In this document: piece by piece, positions 41,248 to 50,086 of the stretch
Layout of the letters: every line of letters starts with the position of its first letter
Numbering within the stretch: position 1 is the stretch's first letter
The notes under the pieces: generated by a model
What the model saw: the letters and a program-made list of their open reading frames with translations, nothing else
What the model was told of the DNA's origin: nothing
Databases searched by the model: none
Position numbers and translations under genes: made by a program
NCBI RefSeq assembly: GCF_000425585.1
Contig: NZ_KE384398.1
Coordinates: 338,416-402,415 of the forward strand
Direction: 5' to 3'
Length of the DNA: 64,000 nucleotides
From: Terrimonas ferruginea DSM 30193
GTDB lineage: Bacteria > Bacteroidota > Bacteroidia > Chitinophagales > Chitinophagaceae

Positions 41248-43236
41248 ATGAAACCAACCATTATTCTGCTAGTCCTGCTCCCGTTTCTTTATTTAAAAAC
41301 CATCGCCCAGCCGGGTGACAACGTGCTGCAACGTATTGAAGAGATTCGGCGCATGCCGCTGGATACCGCACAGGTGAACCGCCTGAGAATAACAGGTCAT
41401 GAATTGATCGAAAAAGACAAAGACCTTTCCCTTCAACTATTAAAAGAAGCGCTGGACAAAAGCCTGAAGGTGGGCGAGCGCGATGCCATTACCAATTGTT
41501 ACCGCCTGCTGGGATTATGGTACAGCTCCTTTGAGCAATATGAGGAAGGCTTGTACTATTATCGTTTGTCCTGCGAGTCTGCTGTAAAAAACGACAACCT
41601 TCAACTGCAGGCCGGGGTGCTTTATAACATGGGCAATATCAAATACTGGAAAAGCGCTTATGACAGATGCATTTACTACTATCAACGGGCACAACAGATA
41701 CTGGAAGATCCTTCCTTTGTCAAAAAATCCGGTACACCGCAAAACAAGGCCGATGTAATGCTATCGGATCTTTACCGCAACCTGAGCACCGTATTCAGCA
41801 CCGTTAAAAATCTGAAGAAAGCCGATGAGTACATCGATAAGGCCATTGCGATCACCTCCAAATACACAAGCAGGAAGGCACAGGAAAACCTGGCGGAATA
41901 CATGATGCAGAAAGCGGGCAACTTTTATGATAACGGTCAAACAGAAAAAGCGCTGCGTATGCGCTTGCAATACCTGCCATCGCTGGAAGAAAAAGAATTT
42001 CAATACCCGCTAGCCGACGCCTATTACAACATCAGCAAAGAATACCTGGAACTGGACAAAATGGATTCGGCTGTATTGTTTGCGGCAAAACAATTTACGC
42101 TGGCGAAGGAGCTGGACCAGGACAGCTATCTCGCAGATGCACATCTGCTGCAGGCCCAGATAGCGTACCGCCAGAAAAACTGGGCATTGGCCGATGAACA
42201 TGCGCAACAGGCAAAAAATTATTTTGAAGAAAGCGAAGACATTTTTGAGAAGAATGAATTCTTCCGGCTGATGAAAAATATCGCTTATGAACGCGGCCGT
42301 TTCAAAGAAGCCTATGCGTATTACGAAAAATATGATCAAACCAAAGACAGCCTGCAAAGCAGTAAAAGAGCCATCACCTTCTCCGAAATGGAAATGCGGT
42401 ACGAAACGGAGAAAAAAGAAGACCAGATAAAACTGCAACAATCAGACCTCAGGCAAAAAAATCTGCTCAATTATGTGTTGCTGGGAGGTGCCGCGGCACT
42501 GCTCATCATCCTTGTATTGTTATACAGAAACTATAACAGCCGCAGGAAGATTCAGCAACAGCGTATTCACGAATTAGAAGCGGAGAAACAATTGCTGGCA
42601 ACGCAATCTTTACTCAAAGGACAGGAAGAAGAGCGGAGCCGTTTGGCGCAGGACCTGCATGACGGTCTTGGCGGACTGCTCAGCGGTGTCAAACTCCAGT
42701 TAGGGTCTATGAAAGGAAACCTCATTACATCGGAATCAAACAGCCTGGCATTTGAAAGAGTATTGAATAAACTCGACGAATCGATCAGCGAAATGCGGCG
42801 TGTTGCCCATAACATGATGCCTGAAGCGTTGCTGAAGCTCGGGTTGAAACAAGCGCTTTCCGATTATTGTGAGAGTCTCTCCGGCGATCAATCGCTGAAA
42901 GTGAATTGTGAAATCTATGGCCTCGAAGAAAGAATGGAAAATACCGTGGAAGTGGTCGTGTACCGGATCATACAGGAGTTGGTCAACAACGCGGTAAAAC
43001 ATTCCGGCGGCGACACCATACTTGTGCAGGTCATACGACAGGACACCGGTCGCGTAACCATTACCATTGAAGACAATGGCAAAGGCTTTGATCCCTCGCA
43101 AACAGATATATTGCAATCCGCGGGTATGCGCAGCGTAAACTCAAGGATCAATTACCTGAAAGGCTCCATGGATATCAAATCAGAACCGGGCAAAGGCACT
43201 TCGGTTTACCTGGAATGTGATTCAACACTAAGTTAA
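41248..43236 (+). CDS. TPR-containing sensor histidine kinase (HisKA_3), orphan
   Basis: A 662-residue kinase with signal MKPTIILLVLLPFLYLKTIAQ. TPR-like repeats cover about 60-360, one membrane helix (NYVLLGGAAALLIILVLLYRNY, about 408-430), coiled coil, phosphorylation helix RLAQDLHDGLGGLLSG with His about 471, then ELVNNAVKHSGG and IEDNGKGFDPSQ. The kinase half is nearly identical in many stretches to 26461-28470 (for instance LDESISEMRRVAHNMMPEAL in both), so the two are recent paralogs with diverged sensors. There is no adjacent NarL-type regulator; the upstream winged-helix protein has no receiver domain. It may signal to the regulator at 32600 or another one outside the window. Confidence 0.92.
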   Translation: MKPTIILLVLLPFLYLKTIAQPGDNVLQRIEEIRRMPLDTAQVNRLRITGHELIEKDKDLSLQLLKEALDKSLKVGERDAITNCYRLLGLWYSSFEQYEEGLYYYRLSCESAVKNDNLQLQAGVLYNMGNIKYWKSAYDRCIYYYQRAQQILEDPSFVKKSGTPQNKADVMLSDLYRNLSTVFSTVKNLKKADEYIDKAIAITSKYTSRKAQENLAEYMMQKAGNFYDNGQTEKALRMRLQYLPSLEEKEFQYPLADAYYNISKEYLELDKMDSAVLFAAKQFTLAKELDQDSYLADAHLLQAQIAYRQKNWALADEHAQQAKNYFEESEDIFEKNEFFRLMKNIAYERGRFKEAYAYYEKYDQTKDSLQSSKRAITFSEMEMRYETEKKEDQIKLQQSDLRQKNLLNYVLLGGAAALLIILVLLYRNYNSRRKIQQQRIHELEAEKQLLATQSLLKGQEEERSRLAQDLHDGLGGLLSGVKLQLGSMKGNLITSESNSLAFERVLNKLDESISEMRRVAHNMMPEALLKLGLKQALSDYCESLSGDQSLKVNCEIYGLEERMENTVEVVVYRIIQELVNNAVKHSGGDTILVQVIRQDTGRVTITIEDNGKGFDPSQTDILQSAGMRSVNSRINYLKGSMDIKSEPGKGTSVYLECDSTLS

Positions 43237-43344
43237 CGGCTGCCCTGCATCGCAATTCGCCCCTCTTTTGTCGCGTTCATACCCTGACTGCCAGCAGCGG
43301 TATGCGGATATTTGTGTAACACACAAACTCTAAAAACAATTTTT

Positions 43345-43877
43345 ATGCGAAAATTAAAATTGCAGATTCAGATGACCATCGATGGTTTTGTAGCCGGACC
43401 AACCGGCGAACTCGATTGGATGTGGACCTCTGCCCAACCGGATGAATCCATGTTCAGGAAAATAGCTGAGCTTGCCGAAACCAGCGACACGATTTTACTT
43501 GGCCGCAAGATGACGCGTGAATTCTGCGACTATTGGGAAAATGTTGCCGACAACCAGCCCGATAGTCCTGAATATTCCTTTGCGCAGCAGATGGTCAATA
43601 TGCGCAAAATTGTCTTTAGCCGGACACAAAAAGAAATCAAAGGCAGAAATGTTGAGGTAGAAAATGGAGAGATGGTTGCTGCCGTAAAAAGCGTTGAAAT
43701 CGCAGCCCGGCAAAGACATTCTTGTGTACGGTGGTGCTGGCTTTGTGCGTTCACTGATCAATGACAACCTGGTGGATGAATATTATATTTTCGCCAACCC
43801 GGTGGCCATTGGAAACGGCCTTTCCATTTTTCAAGAAAAACGATGCCCCCGGCAATGCATTTACAATTGCCTCATAA
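43345..43877 (+). pseudogene. Frameshifted RibD/DHFR-fold protein
   Basis: The reading frame starts with MRKLKLQIQMTIDGFVAG and follows the same pattern as the intact gene at 14103-14654 (LGRKMTREF, RKIVFSRTQK). At an A5 run (43686-43690) the frame shifts; the next frame continues with LKSQPGKDILVYGGAGFVRSL and NLVDEYYIFANPVAIGNG. A second shift at another A run near 43833-43842 leads to NDAPGNAFTIAS and a stop at 43875, so the last strand of the fold is lost. The end overlaps the convergent gene. Both shifts fall in A runs, so sequencing error is possible, but the shortened end suggests real decay. Confidence 0.75.
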
Positions 43878-44589
43878 AATTTTTATCGATAAACAGCTCC
43901 AGGGTGTTATCACCTGCCTTCATCAATTTGTTGGGAGAAAAAAGAATCTCTCTGTAACCCATGTAAGGATGTGGATTACCATTTCTGTCTTTTATTTCGA
44001 GAACGACGGTCACATTGTTGATACGCCACGCATCCAGCGGAAAGTTAGGGGAATAAGTGATCACAGCTTTGAAACCATATGGTTCCACATAACCGAGCAT
44101 AATATCGACTGGCTGGTAGCTAAAAGAATAGATGCTTTTCAAATCTATTTCATTCGTTGAATTGACTTTAAATTCTCTTGTTGGTTCATCCCTGGTTTCA
44201 AACAACAATCGTTGTCCCGGATAAGCTTTAAAATCTCCGGGACTCGCGCCGCCTGGTGTATAACTGAGTTTAAATATTCTGACCGCGGCTCCTGACTGCA
44301 ATTCTTTGTTATCATCGCCGGTAGCCACCCTCACTCTCGCCGATACCAGGTAATAAGCCGGCGGCGTAGCTGCTGCCGGTGGCTGGGTGGTAGTTGCCAC
44401 TGCAGGCGGCGACTGTTTCACAACTGTATCGGCAGGCTTGACGGTATTCGTTTTAATGCCGGGCTGCATTTTCACCGGCTGATCCTTCACCACTGTTTTG
44501 TTCCTGTCAACAGGCAATTGTTTTACCTGGGCAGATACCGGGCCGGCTAAGAAAGTAACAGCTATGAGTACTGATCGCAATGTCTTCAT
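43861..44589 (-). CDS. Secreted proline-linker protein, paralog 1
   Basis: A 242-residue exported protein (signal MKTLRSVLIAVTFLAGPVSAQ). The N-terminal half is a linker with repeats of KQLPVDRNKTVV and QPVK, ending in a Pro/Thr-rich stretch (KQSPPAVATTTQPPAAATPP). The C-terminal half is a beta-rich domain with the conserved FPLDAWRINNVTVVLEIKDRNG. It is a paralog of 47348-48115: both share the mature start AQV(K/R)QLP, the QPVK and KQSPP linker motifs and an AWRI(N/E)NVT core. Both genes are preceded by the same 15-base element. No known family; a cell-envelope protein binding a surface target is plausible. A pseudogene overlaps its 3' end. Confidence 0.75.
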   Translation of the reverse strand: MKTLRSVLIAVTFLAGPVSAQVKQLPVDRNKTVVKDQPVKMQPGIKTNTVKPADTVVKQSPPAVATTTQPPAAATPPAYYLVSARVRVATGDDNKELQSGAAVRIFKLSYTPGGASPGDFKAYPGQRLLFETRDEPTREFKVNSTNEIDLKSIYSFSYQPVDIMLGYVEPYGFKAVITYSPNFPLDAWRINNVTVVLEIKDRNGNPHPYMGYREILFSPNKLMKAGDNTLELFIDKNFMRQL

Positions 44590-44661
44590 GTTGCATTTTT
44601 ATTGCTGAAAAATGATATTGATCGAATCACTATTCAAAAATGCTTTATTGCAATGCGGCTT

Positions 44662-44676
44662 TCAATCCCCTGAAAC
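44662..44676 (-). promoter_or_regulatory. Shared upstream element, copy 1
   Basis: On the minus strand GTTTCAGGGGATTGA lies about 73 bp ahead of the start codon at 44589. The same 15 bases occur at 48176-48190, 61 bp ahead of the paralogous gene. It could be a promoter part or regulator site common to both genes. Confidence 0.65.
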
Positions 44677-44886
44677 GACCATTTTTTCCATACCGGAAAC
44701 AGGAATGCCGGCAAATGATGCAAGGCTGACAATTCTTTAGTACGCTATGAATGAGTTTATTAACACAAAAAACAAGCGGATTATGCGCTGCCCTGCCAAA
44801 AAATAGTACCGGATTAACATTCGCGCCCAAAAATTGTAATAGGTTAGCAGACATCGATGCTCATCTCCTCATTCAATTGCTCTTTT

Positions 44887-45960
44887 ATGGACCGTTTAAA
44901 ATCTGTTATTACCGCCACCGGCAGTTTTCTCCCGGAACAAATTGTGAACAACAGTACCTTTCTCTCTCATACTTTCTTACAAAAAGACGGCGAGACAGTT
45001 ACCGGTACCAATCAGCGGATCATTGAAAAGTTTCAACAGATTACCGGCATCCATGAACGGCGTTATGCGAAGCAGGAACAGATGGCCTCCGACCTGGCCG
45101 TACTCGCCGCAAAAGATGCATTGGAAAGCAGCAATACAGACCCGGAAAGCCTTGATTATATCATCGTGGCACACAACTTTGGTAATGTCCGTTATGGTTC
45201 GAACCGCACCGATATCGTTCCTTCCATAGCCTCCAGGGTTAAATATGATCTGCAACTGAAAAATCCTGATTGTATTGGCTATGATCTCATATTTGGCTGC
45301 CCCGGATGGTTGCAGGGACTTATCCAGGCCGACTACTATATCCGTTCCGGCGACGCCAAACGTTGCCTGGTAATCGGTACGGAAACGCTTTCCAGGGTGA
45401 TCGACCAGCATGACCGCGACTCCATGATCTATGCAGACGGAGCAGGTGCTGTGCTGGTGGAAGCAGCGGAGAACAGCAAGGCCGGCATCATTTGCCACCG
45501 CGCACAAACCTTCGCCAGCGAGCACGCTCCCTTGCTGACAATGGATAAATCTTATGATCCTGCTGATCAGAGCAGGGACATGTTTATCAAAATGAATGGC
45601 CGCGCATTGTATGAATTTGCCCTGAACAATGTGCCGCAATTGGTGAAGCAAACACTCGATAAGGCCGGCGTGCCGATCTCCGAAGTAAAAAAAGTACTGA
45701 TCCATCAGGCCAATGAAAAAATGGACCAGGCCATCCTGGAACGTTTGTTTCAGCTCTATGATATTCCAACGCTGCCGGCCGGCATTATGCCCATGACCAT
45801 CGGCTCATTGGGCAATAGTTCGGTTGCGACCATACCAACCCTGCTCGACCTGATTCTTAAAAATAAGGTCGGGGAACAATCCATTCTGCCGGGTGACAAA
45901 GTTGTTTTTGCGTCTGTGGGCGCCGGAATGAATATCAATGCGCTGCTCTACCAGTTTTAA
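44887..45960 (+). CDS. 3-oxoacyl-ACP synthase III-family protein (FabH-like)
   Basis: A 357-residue thiolase-fold condensing enzyme; the start at 44887 (MDRLKSVITATGSFLPE) gives the usual family beginning, ten residues inside the longest frame. The catalytic triad is visible: Cys about 138 in IFGCPGWLQG, His about 273 in VLIHQANEKM and Asn about 309 in LGNSSVATIP. The segment ADGAGAVLVE and a typical C-terminal GDKVVFASVGAGMN complete the fold. FabH starts fatty acid synthesis by joining acetyl-CoA to malonyl-ACP; similar enzymes make other ketones or alkylquinolones, and single genes like this without fab neighbours often belong to secondary metabolism. A methyltransferase gene lies 530 bp downstream. 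Confidence 0.9.
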   Translation: MDRLKSVITATGSFLPEQIVNNSTFLSHTFLQKDGETVTGTNQRIIEKFQQITGIHERRYAKQEQMASDLAVLAAKDALESSNTDPESLDYIIVAHNFGNVRYGSNRTDIVPSIASRVKYDLQLKNPDCIGYDLIFGCPGWLQGLIQADYYIRSGDAKRCLVIGTETLSRVIDQHDRDSMIYADGAGAVLVEAAENSKAGIICHRAQTFASEHAPLLTMDKSYDPADQSRDMFIKMNGRALYEFALNNVPQLVKQTLDKAGVPISEVKKVLIHQANEKMDQAILERLFQLYDIPTLPAGIMPMTIGSLGNSSVATIPTLLDLILKNKVGEQSILPGDKVVFASVGAGMNINALLYQF

Positions 45961-45965
45961 ACCGG

Positions 45966-46214
45966 TTAATTCAGCAACTGATCGATCCGGATATCCTCGA
46001 GATAGGGCGCCAGTTGTTCCGTATTGAAAAACACCCGGTACTCAAGCACCTCGTTGGTTTTGCAGCAACAGAACGCTTCGATGTAATACTCATTTAATTG
46101 GAAAAGAAAAACGAGCTTGTCGGGGAGTTCGCGTTTGGCAATGGCTACGCTTTCTTTGAAAACAGTCAATCTTTTGTGATCCTCGGGCAATGCGATAAAT
46201 TCTGATAGTTTCAT
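45966..46214 (-). CDS. Small hypothetical protein
   Basis: An 82-residue cytoplasmic protein (MKLSEFIALPEDHKRLTVFKES) with a mixed charged helix start and a Cys-rich segment in the middle (YIEAFCCCKTNEVLEYRVF). I do not recognise a family. It is read opposite to the FabH-like gene, ending 5 bp from its stop. Confidence 0.6.
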   Translation of the reverse strand: MKLSEFIALPEDHKRLTVFKESVAIAKRELPDKLVFLFQLNEYYIEAFCCCKTNEVLEYRVFFNTEQLAPYLEDIRIDQLLN

Positions 46215-46491
46215 AAATGCTGGCTTTTACGATAAAATAAAAAAGGCAATTACTAAAACCCGCAGACGGTAACATGTTGTCAACGTTTGCGCAAATCAAT
46301 GAACTTATGAGGCAGAGGCAGTAACAATAAGAGGCTGAACAATAAAATGGCCCGTAAAAGGCCCGATGCAGAGGACAAATGTAAACGGGCTTGGGGAAAA
46401 TCCAAATTCTTTTTAGTTAATAAAAAACGGAGCCATAAAACAACTCACTAACAGGTTGACCGTTAAGCCATTCACAATTAAAAGGCAAATT

Positions 46492-47298
46492 ATGAAAAAA
46501 GCTTCCGACGGTGGCCGCGGAGATACGGCCGCCTATTACGACCAGTTTTTCGGGCCTTTATTCTTTGAGCCTTATGCCATGGAAGTAGCCGAACGGATTG
46601 ACCCGGCCGGCGTCTCCGTTGCCCTGGAAATTGCCGCCGGCACGGGCCGCGTTACACGGCATATCCGGGAACGGATCCCGCCGCAGGCAACACTGATCGC
46701 CTCGGATATCAACGCGGATATGTTACAGGAAGCAAAGAAGAAGTTAAGCCATCTTGCCATTGCATGGCAACACGTCGATGCACAACAATTGCCTTTTGCC
46801 GACAACAGTATCGATCTCGTGGTCTGTTGCTTTGGTTATATGTTTGTTGCCGATAAGCCGAAAGCATTTGCAGAAGCCTGTCGCGTATTAAGACCGGGAG
46901 GTCAATTTATATTTACGACCTGGGACAGGCTGGAACAGAACGCCGTCTCTTTTATTACGCTGTCTATAGCAAGACAATACCTGCACGAACCGCTGCCGGC
47001 ATCCTATGGCACTGCTACATCGATGAACGATGAAACGGCAATCGAACATTTGGTAAGGGATGCAGGATTTTCAAAAACAATCATCGAAAAAGTAAAGCAA
47101 TCTGCCGTCAGTCCGTCTGCAAAAGAAGCGGCTTATGGACTGGTAGAGGGAGGAGCTTTTTACCAGGAAATCGAAAAGCAAAATCCTGCATGGATAGAAG
47201 AGATAAAACGAAAAACAGAAAAAGAATTGGATGAAAAATTCGGCAACGCGCCGATGGTGGCACCGATCAGTGCGGTCATCGGACAGGCCTGGAAATAG
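46492..47298 (+). CDS. SAM-dependent methyltransferase, class I
   Basis: A 268-residue cytoplasmic enzyme starting at ATG 46492 (MKKASDGGRGDTAAYYDQFFG), with AAAGGCAAAT just upstream; the longer open frame has no homologous start. Motif I is VALEIAAGTGRVTRHIRE (about residues 42-59), followed by ASDINADMLQEAKKKL with the ribose-binding acidic residue, QQLPFADNSIDLVVCCFG and RVLRPGGQFIFTTW. It fits the UbiE/COQ5-like methyltransferases; the substrate is unknown. It is preceded by a 277-base gap with an AT-rich leader and no other recognisable feature. It shares no operon with its neighbours. Confidence 0.9.
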   Translation: MKKASDGGRGDTAAYYDQFFGPLFFEPYAMEVAERIDPAGVSVALEIAAGTGRVTRHIRERIPPQATLIASDINADMLQEAKKKLSHLAIAWQHVDAQQLPFADNSIDLVVCCFGYMFVADKPKAFAEACRVLRPGGQFIFTTWDRLEQNAVSFITLSIARQYLHEPLPASYGTATSMNDETAIEHLVRDAGFSKTIIEKVKQSAVSPSAKEAAYGLVEGGAFYQEIEKQNPAWIEEIKRKTEKELDEKFGNAPMVAPISAVIGQAWK

Positions 47299-47347
47299 AA
47301 AGACGAGGCAAGGGTGCCCCGTCTGAAAAGAAGTATATTATCCCTCT

Positions 47348-48115
47348 TTAGTTTTTCGTATAAGAAACCATCGCGCTTAAATCCGTACCTACTTCACAAA
47401 TCAGGTAACGTTCATTGCCGGCGTTTAAAAAAGTGCGGGCATTGGAAAAAGAAATCGTTTTACGGCCGTACACAGGATGCAGTTCGTTTTGCTGATTTTT
47501 GAACTCCAATGTAATGGTCACGTTTTCTATGCGCCAGGCATCGGTAAACAGGTGGGGATAATATTTGATCATTAACCGTCCGCCGTGCGCCTGTATATCG
47601 GTAAGCGAAATGTCCTTTCCGCCCGTACGCAATTGCTCGGGATTGCTCATGGTGAGTTTGGTGGAAATGAGCGACAGGTTGGCATTGGCGCGCTTGTAAA
47701 GGCCCACTTCAACATCACTGTTCACGGGCATTTCATTTTGGAGGTTCCATTGGGCAAATGCGCAATAGGAAGCGTTAAACTGTTCGGGTAAAGAAAACTT
47801 TACATACACTTCTGAAGAATTTTCCTTGTTATCACGCCCCGTGGTAATCTTAACCCTTACATCTGTCAACTTATAATCAACAACAGTTGGGGCCTGGGCT
47901 GGTGGTGGAGGAGCGGGCGGCGGCGGTGTGGGAGGCGGAGGGGGCGATTGTTTTGCCGGAGCATCCGTAGTTTTTACCGGTATGTTTTTAACGCCGGAGT
48001 TTATTTTCACAGGTTGTTCCGCCGCTGTTTTACTTTTTTCGGCAGGAAGTTGTCTTACCTGCGCCTGGCATATTGTCGTTGACAGTAAGAGGGTTATTAG
48101 GGTTAATGCTTTCAT
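47348..48115 (-). CDS. Secreted proline-linker protein, paralog 2
   Basis: A 255-residue exported protein with signal MKALTLITLLLSTTICQAQ, close in design to 43861-44589. The linker (RQLPAEKSKTAAEQPVKIN, then a Pro-rich SPPPPPTPPPPAPPPPA stretch) is followed by a beta-rich C-terminal domain with TDAWRIENVTITLEFKNQQN. The proline stretch is longer than in the paralog. Both have the same upstream 15-base element. Function unknown; the linker and domain suggest that it reaches through or along the cell envelope. Confidence 0.75.
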   Translation of the reverse strand: MKALTLITLLLSTTICQAQVRQLPAEKSKTAAEQPVKINSGVKNIPVKTTDAPAKQSPPPPPTPPPPAPPPPAQAPTVVDYKLTDVRVKITTGRDNKENSSEVYVKFSLPEQFNASYCAFAQWNLQNEMPVNSDVEVGLYKRANANLSLISTKLTMSNPEQLRTGGKDISLTDIQAHGGRLMIKYYPHLFTDAWRIENVTITLEFKNQQNELHPVYGRKTISFSNARTFLNAGNERYLICEVGTDLSAMVSYTKN

Positions 48116-48175
48116 TTAAGGTTGTTTTTTAAAATGAATGGTTAACCCCGAAGGTGGTGTAAGTATTGTCCGGAG

Positions 48176-48190
48176 TCAATCCCCTGAAAC
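48176..48190 (-). promoter_or_regulatory. Shared upstream element, copy 2
   Basis: Minus-strand GTTTCAGGGGATTGA, 61 bp ahead of the start codon at 48115, identical to the copy at 44662-44676. The flanks differ apart from an A-rich region before it. Confidence 0.65.
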
Positions 48191-48266
48191 AACTAATTTT
48201 TGATCTAAATAATCATCCCTGGCAAAGGCCCGGGATTAAAGGGTTTTTAGTATGACAACTAAAGAG

Positions 48267-49766
48267 TTAAAAAAGATCCAGGTAGGCCAGTTGTTTGATT
48301 CTTGTGTAATATCTTGACAGGCTGACCCTGTCTTCGCCTACTGGAAGTATAAATTTGTTGTCATCTATTTGCGACCCTTTACCGATCATAATTTTTCCTT
48401 CCATCTCTTTTGTATTCTCTAATAAAAACCGCCTGGAAAGCAGTTCACCATTTGAGTTGTAAACATTTGCTACTGGTATCATAAAAGCTTTTCTTTTATG
48501 GCCCTTTGGCAGATCACCATAAATACAAACAAATTTATCCTTGAAAACACGTACGATAAAATTGGTTGAAGCGTCATACTGTTGATTTTTGGCTATAAGA
48601 TCCATCGTGGCTTTACCGTCCGGTTTTACAAAAACATGAATGATGGGGCCTCTAAAAAAATCAATACGGCCAAAGATGGCACTGCTGGTGCGAGCCGCCA
48701 TATCAGCAGACAACACAACAGTACCGTCTTCCATTTCGTTTAGAAGGTAACTGGGGTGTTGATCAATAAAATCAATAGTGCCTTTAGACTTTGTTGCAAA
48801 ATTTAGATCCCTTACCGCTTCTTTCAGTTCTTCACTATAAGGATATAGTGCAGGTGTTTTGATTGCGTTTTCACCAATGTTAATCTCTCCGAAAGCCACC
48901 CCCATTTGTTTCTCACTATTTCTTTCAACATTATAATGCCCCCCATAAAATAGTTTACCATTTTTCCCAAACAACATGTGAAGGTAGCTGGGGAATACAC
49001 CAGCTGGAACGCGAATATTCTCGAATACGGGTTTTTTACCGCTGGTATGAAAAAAAACACCATGCCAGGAATCTGTGCCGTTATAGCGATAAAGCAGTAC
49101 TTTGTCGCCATTGTTGCTTAAATGGCTATCCATTACTTTCATGCCACTCAACTTTACAGGTATTGTTTCTGAAGGTTGCAGGACATTCAGATCGCCATCA
49201 ATTACGGTACTGCAAAATAAAGTAGGGCTGGCGTGAACGACCCAAACTTTCTTTTGATCCGGTGAAACCGTAAATAATATCTTGGTTTCACTAAGTACCT
49301 TGAAAGCGCTCCATATCCCCTGAGTTTTTTGGTTATACTCCATCAATTCTTTTGTAGCCATAAGCGACAAATCTTCCGGATTTATTTTAGTCACGTACAT
49401 TTTAACTACATCATCATTGATATACTTAAAATACACCACATAAATAAATGTCTTACCATAATGCACCAGTGGTGGAAAAGGACCCAGGTCTTTTTGATTG
49501 TTGTCAAGCGATAATGTCTTAATCTTTTTCAGATTCTCATCGTACTGAGTAAGCTCAATGCCATTTTTCATTCTTTTAAGCGTGGCGAACCTGAACACCT
49601 GCTCTCTGACGTAATCAGCTTTATCCGAGTAGAAAAATTTTCCGTATTTATGAAAGCTTACTACATCATCTTCGAACTTGGCAACAGGAGTAAAACTGAG
49701 TTTGATTTGCTGCGCATGCAAGCTGAGCGTAAAACATACAAATAAAAAAGAAAGAATTTTTCTCAT
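48267..49766 (-). CDS. Large secreted protein of unknown function
   Basis: A 499-residue exported protein starting at ATG 49766 (MRKILSFLFVCFTLSLHAQQ); the longer frame upstream lacks a signal peptide. The body alternates short strands and turns with repeated DGxxxL and NGK-like spacers (ENLKKIKTLSLDNNQKDLG, SNNGDKVLLYRYNG, EMEDGTVVLSADM), as in a beta-propeller, but no blade motif is certain. I do not recognise a family. It may pair with the divergent secreted protein at 50087, which has the same general look. AT content is higher than in its neighbours, which hints at transfer, but only weakly. Confidence 0.7.
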   Translation of the reverse strand: MRKILSFLFVCFTLSLHAQQIKLSFTPVAKFEDDVVSFHKYGKFFYSDKADYVREQVFRFATLKRMKNGIELTQYDENLKKIKTLSLDNNQKDLGPFPPLVHYGKTFIYVVYFKYINDDVVKMYVTKINPEDLSLMATKELMEYNQKTQGIWSAFKVLSETKILFTVSPDQKKVWVVHASPTLFCSTVIDGDLNVLQPSETIPVKLSGMKVMDSHLSNNGDKVLLYRYNGTDSWHGVFFHTSGKKPVFENIRVPAGVFPSYLHMLFGKNGKLFYGGHYNVERNSEKQMGVAFGEINIGENAIKTPALYPYSEELKEAVRDLNFATKSKGTIDFIDQHPSYLLNEMEDGTVVLSADMAARTSSAIFGRIDFFRGPIIHVFVKPDGKATMDLIAKNQQYDASTNFIVRVFKDKFVCIYGDLPKGHKRKAFMIPVANVYNSNGELLSRRFLLENTKEMEGKIMIGKGSQIDDNKFILPVGEDRVSLSRYYTRIKQLAYLDLF

Positions 49767-49894
49767 GAGTTGGTGGTAAATGATTGATGACCAGTCGACT
49801 CGGCAATTCTGGTCGATTTTAAACAACTTATTCGCCGCGAAAATATAAAAATCTGATTGACAAACGAGATGAACAGGTAAACCAGATAATACTT

Positions 49895-49922
49895 GATGCC
49901 GGCCTGGCCTATCGCCGGCATC
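49895..49922. repeat. GC-rich inverted repeat in a divergent spacer
   Basis: GATGCCGGC at 49895-49903 and GCCGGCATC at 49914-49922 pair with a ten-base loop. The 320-base spacer 49767-50086 between the two divergent secreted-protein genes otherwise shows no clear feature. Confidence 0.5.
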
Positions 49923-50086
49923 CGGCATCCTGCTTCCAAGTACTTAGGTAAGGTGATGCGCTATTACGGACAGTTATGGTTTGCAAGTAATGTGGTTCTT
50001 TGAGTGCGCAAAATCATTGCAAATACCCTGATAAGGGCATATTACAGGAGCCATTGCCACGCTACCTTGGCGGCCAATTTTACAAT

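Noticed and set aside
44645-44854. Minus-strand short frame in the spacer ahead of the FabH-like gene
   Set aside because: It overlaps the shared 15-base element and shows no conserved features.
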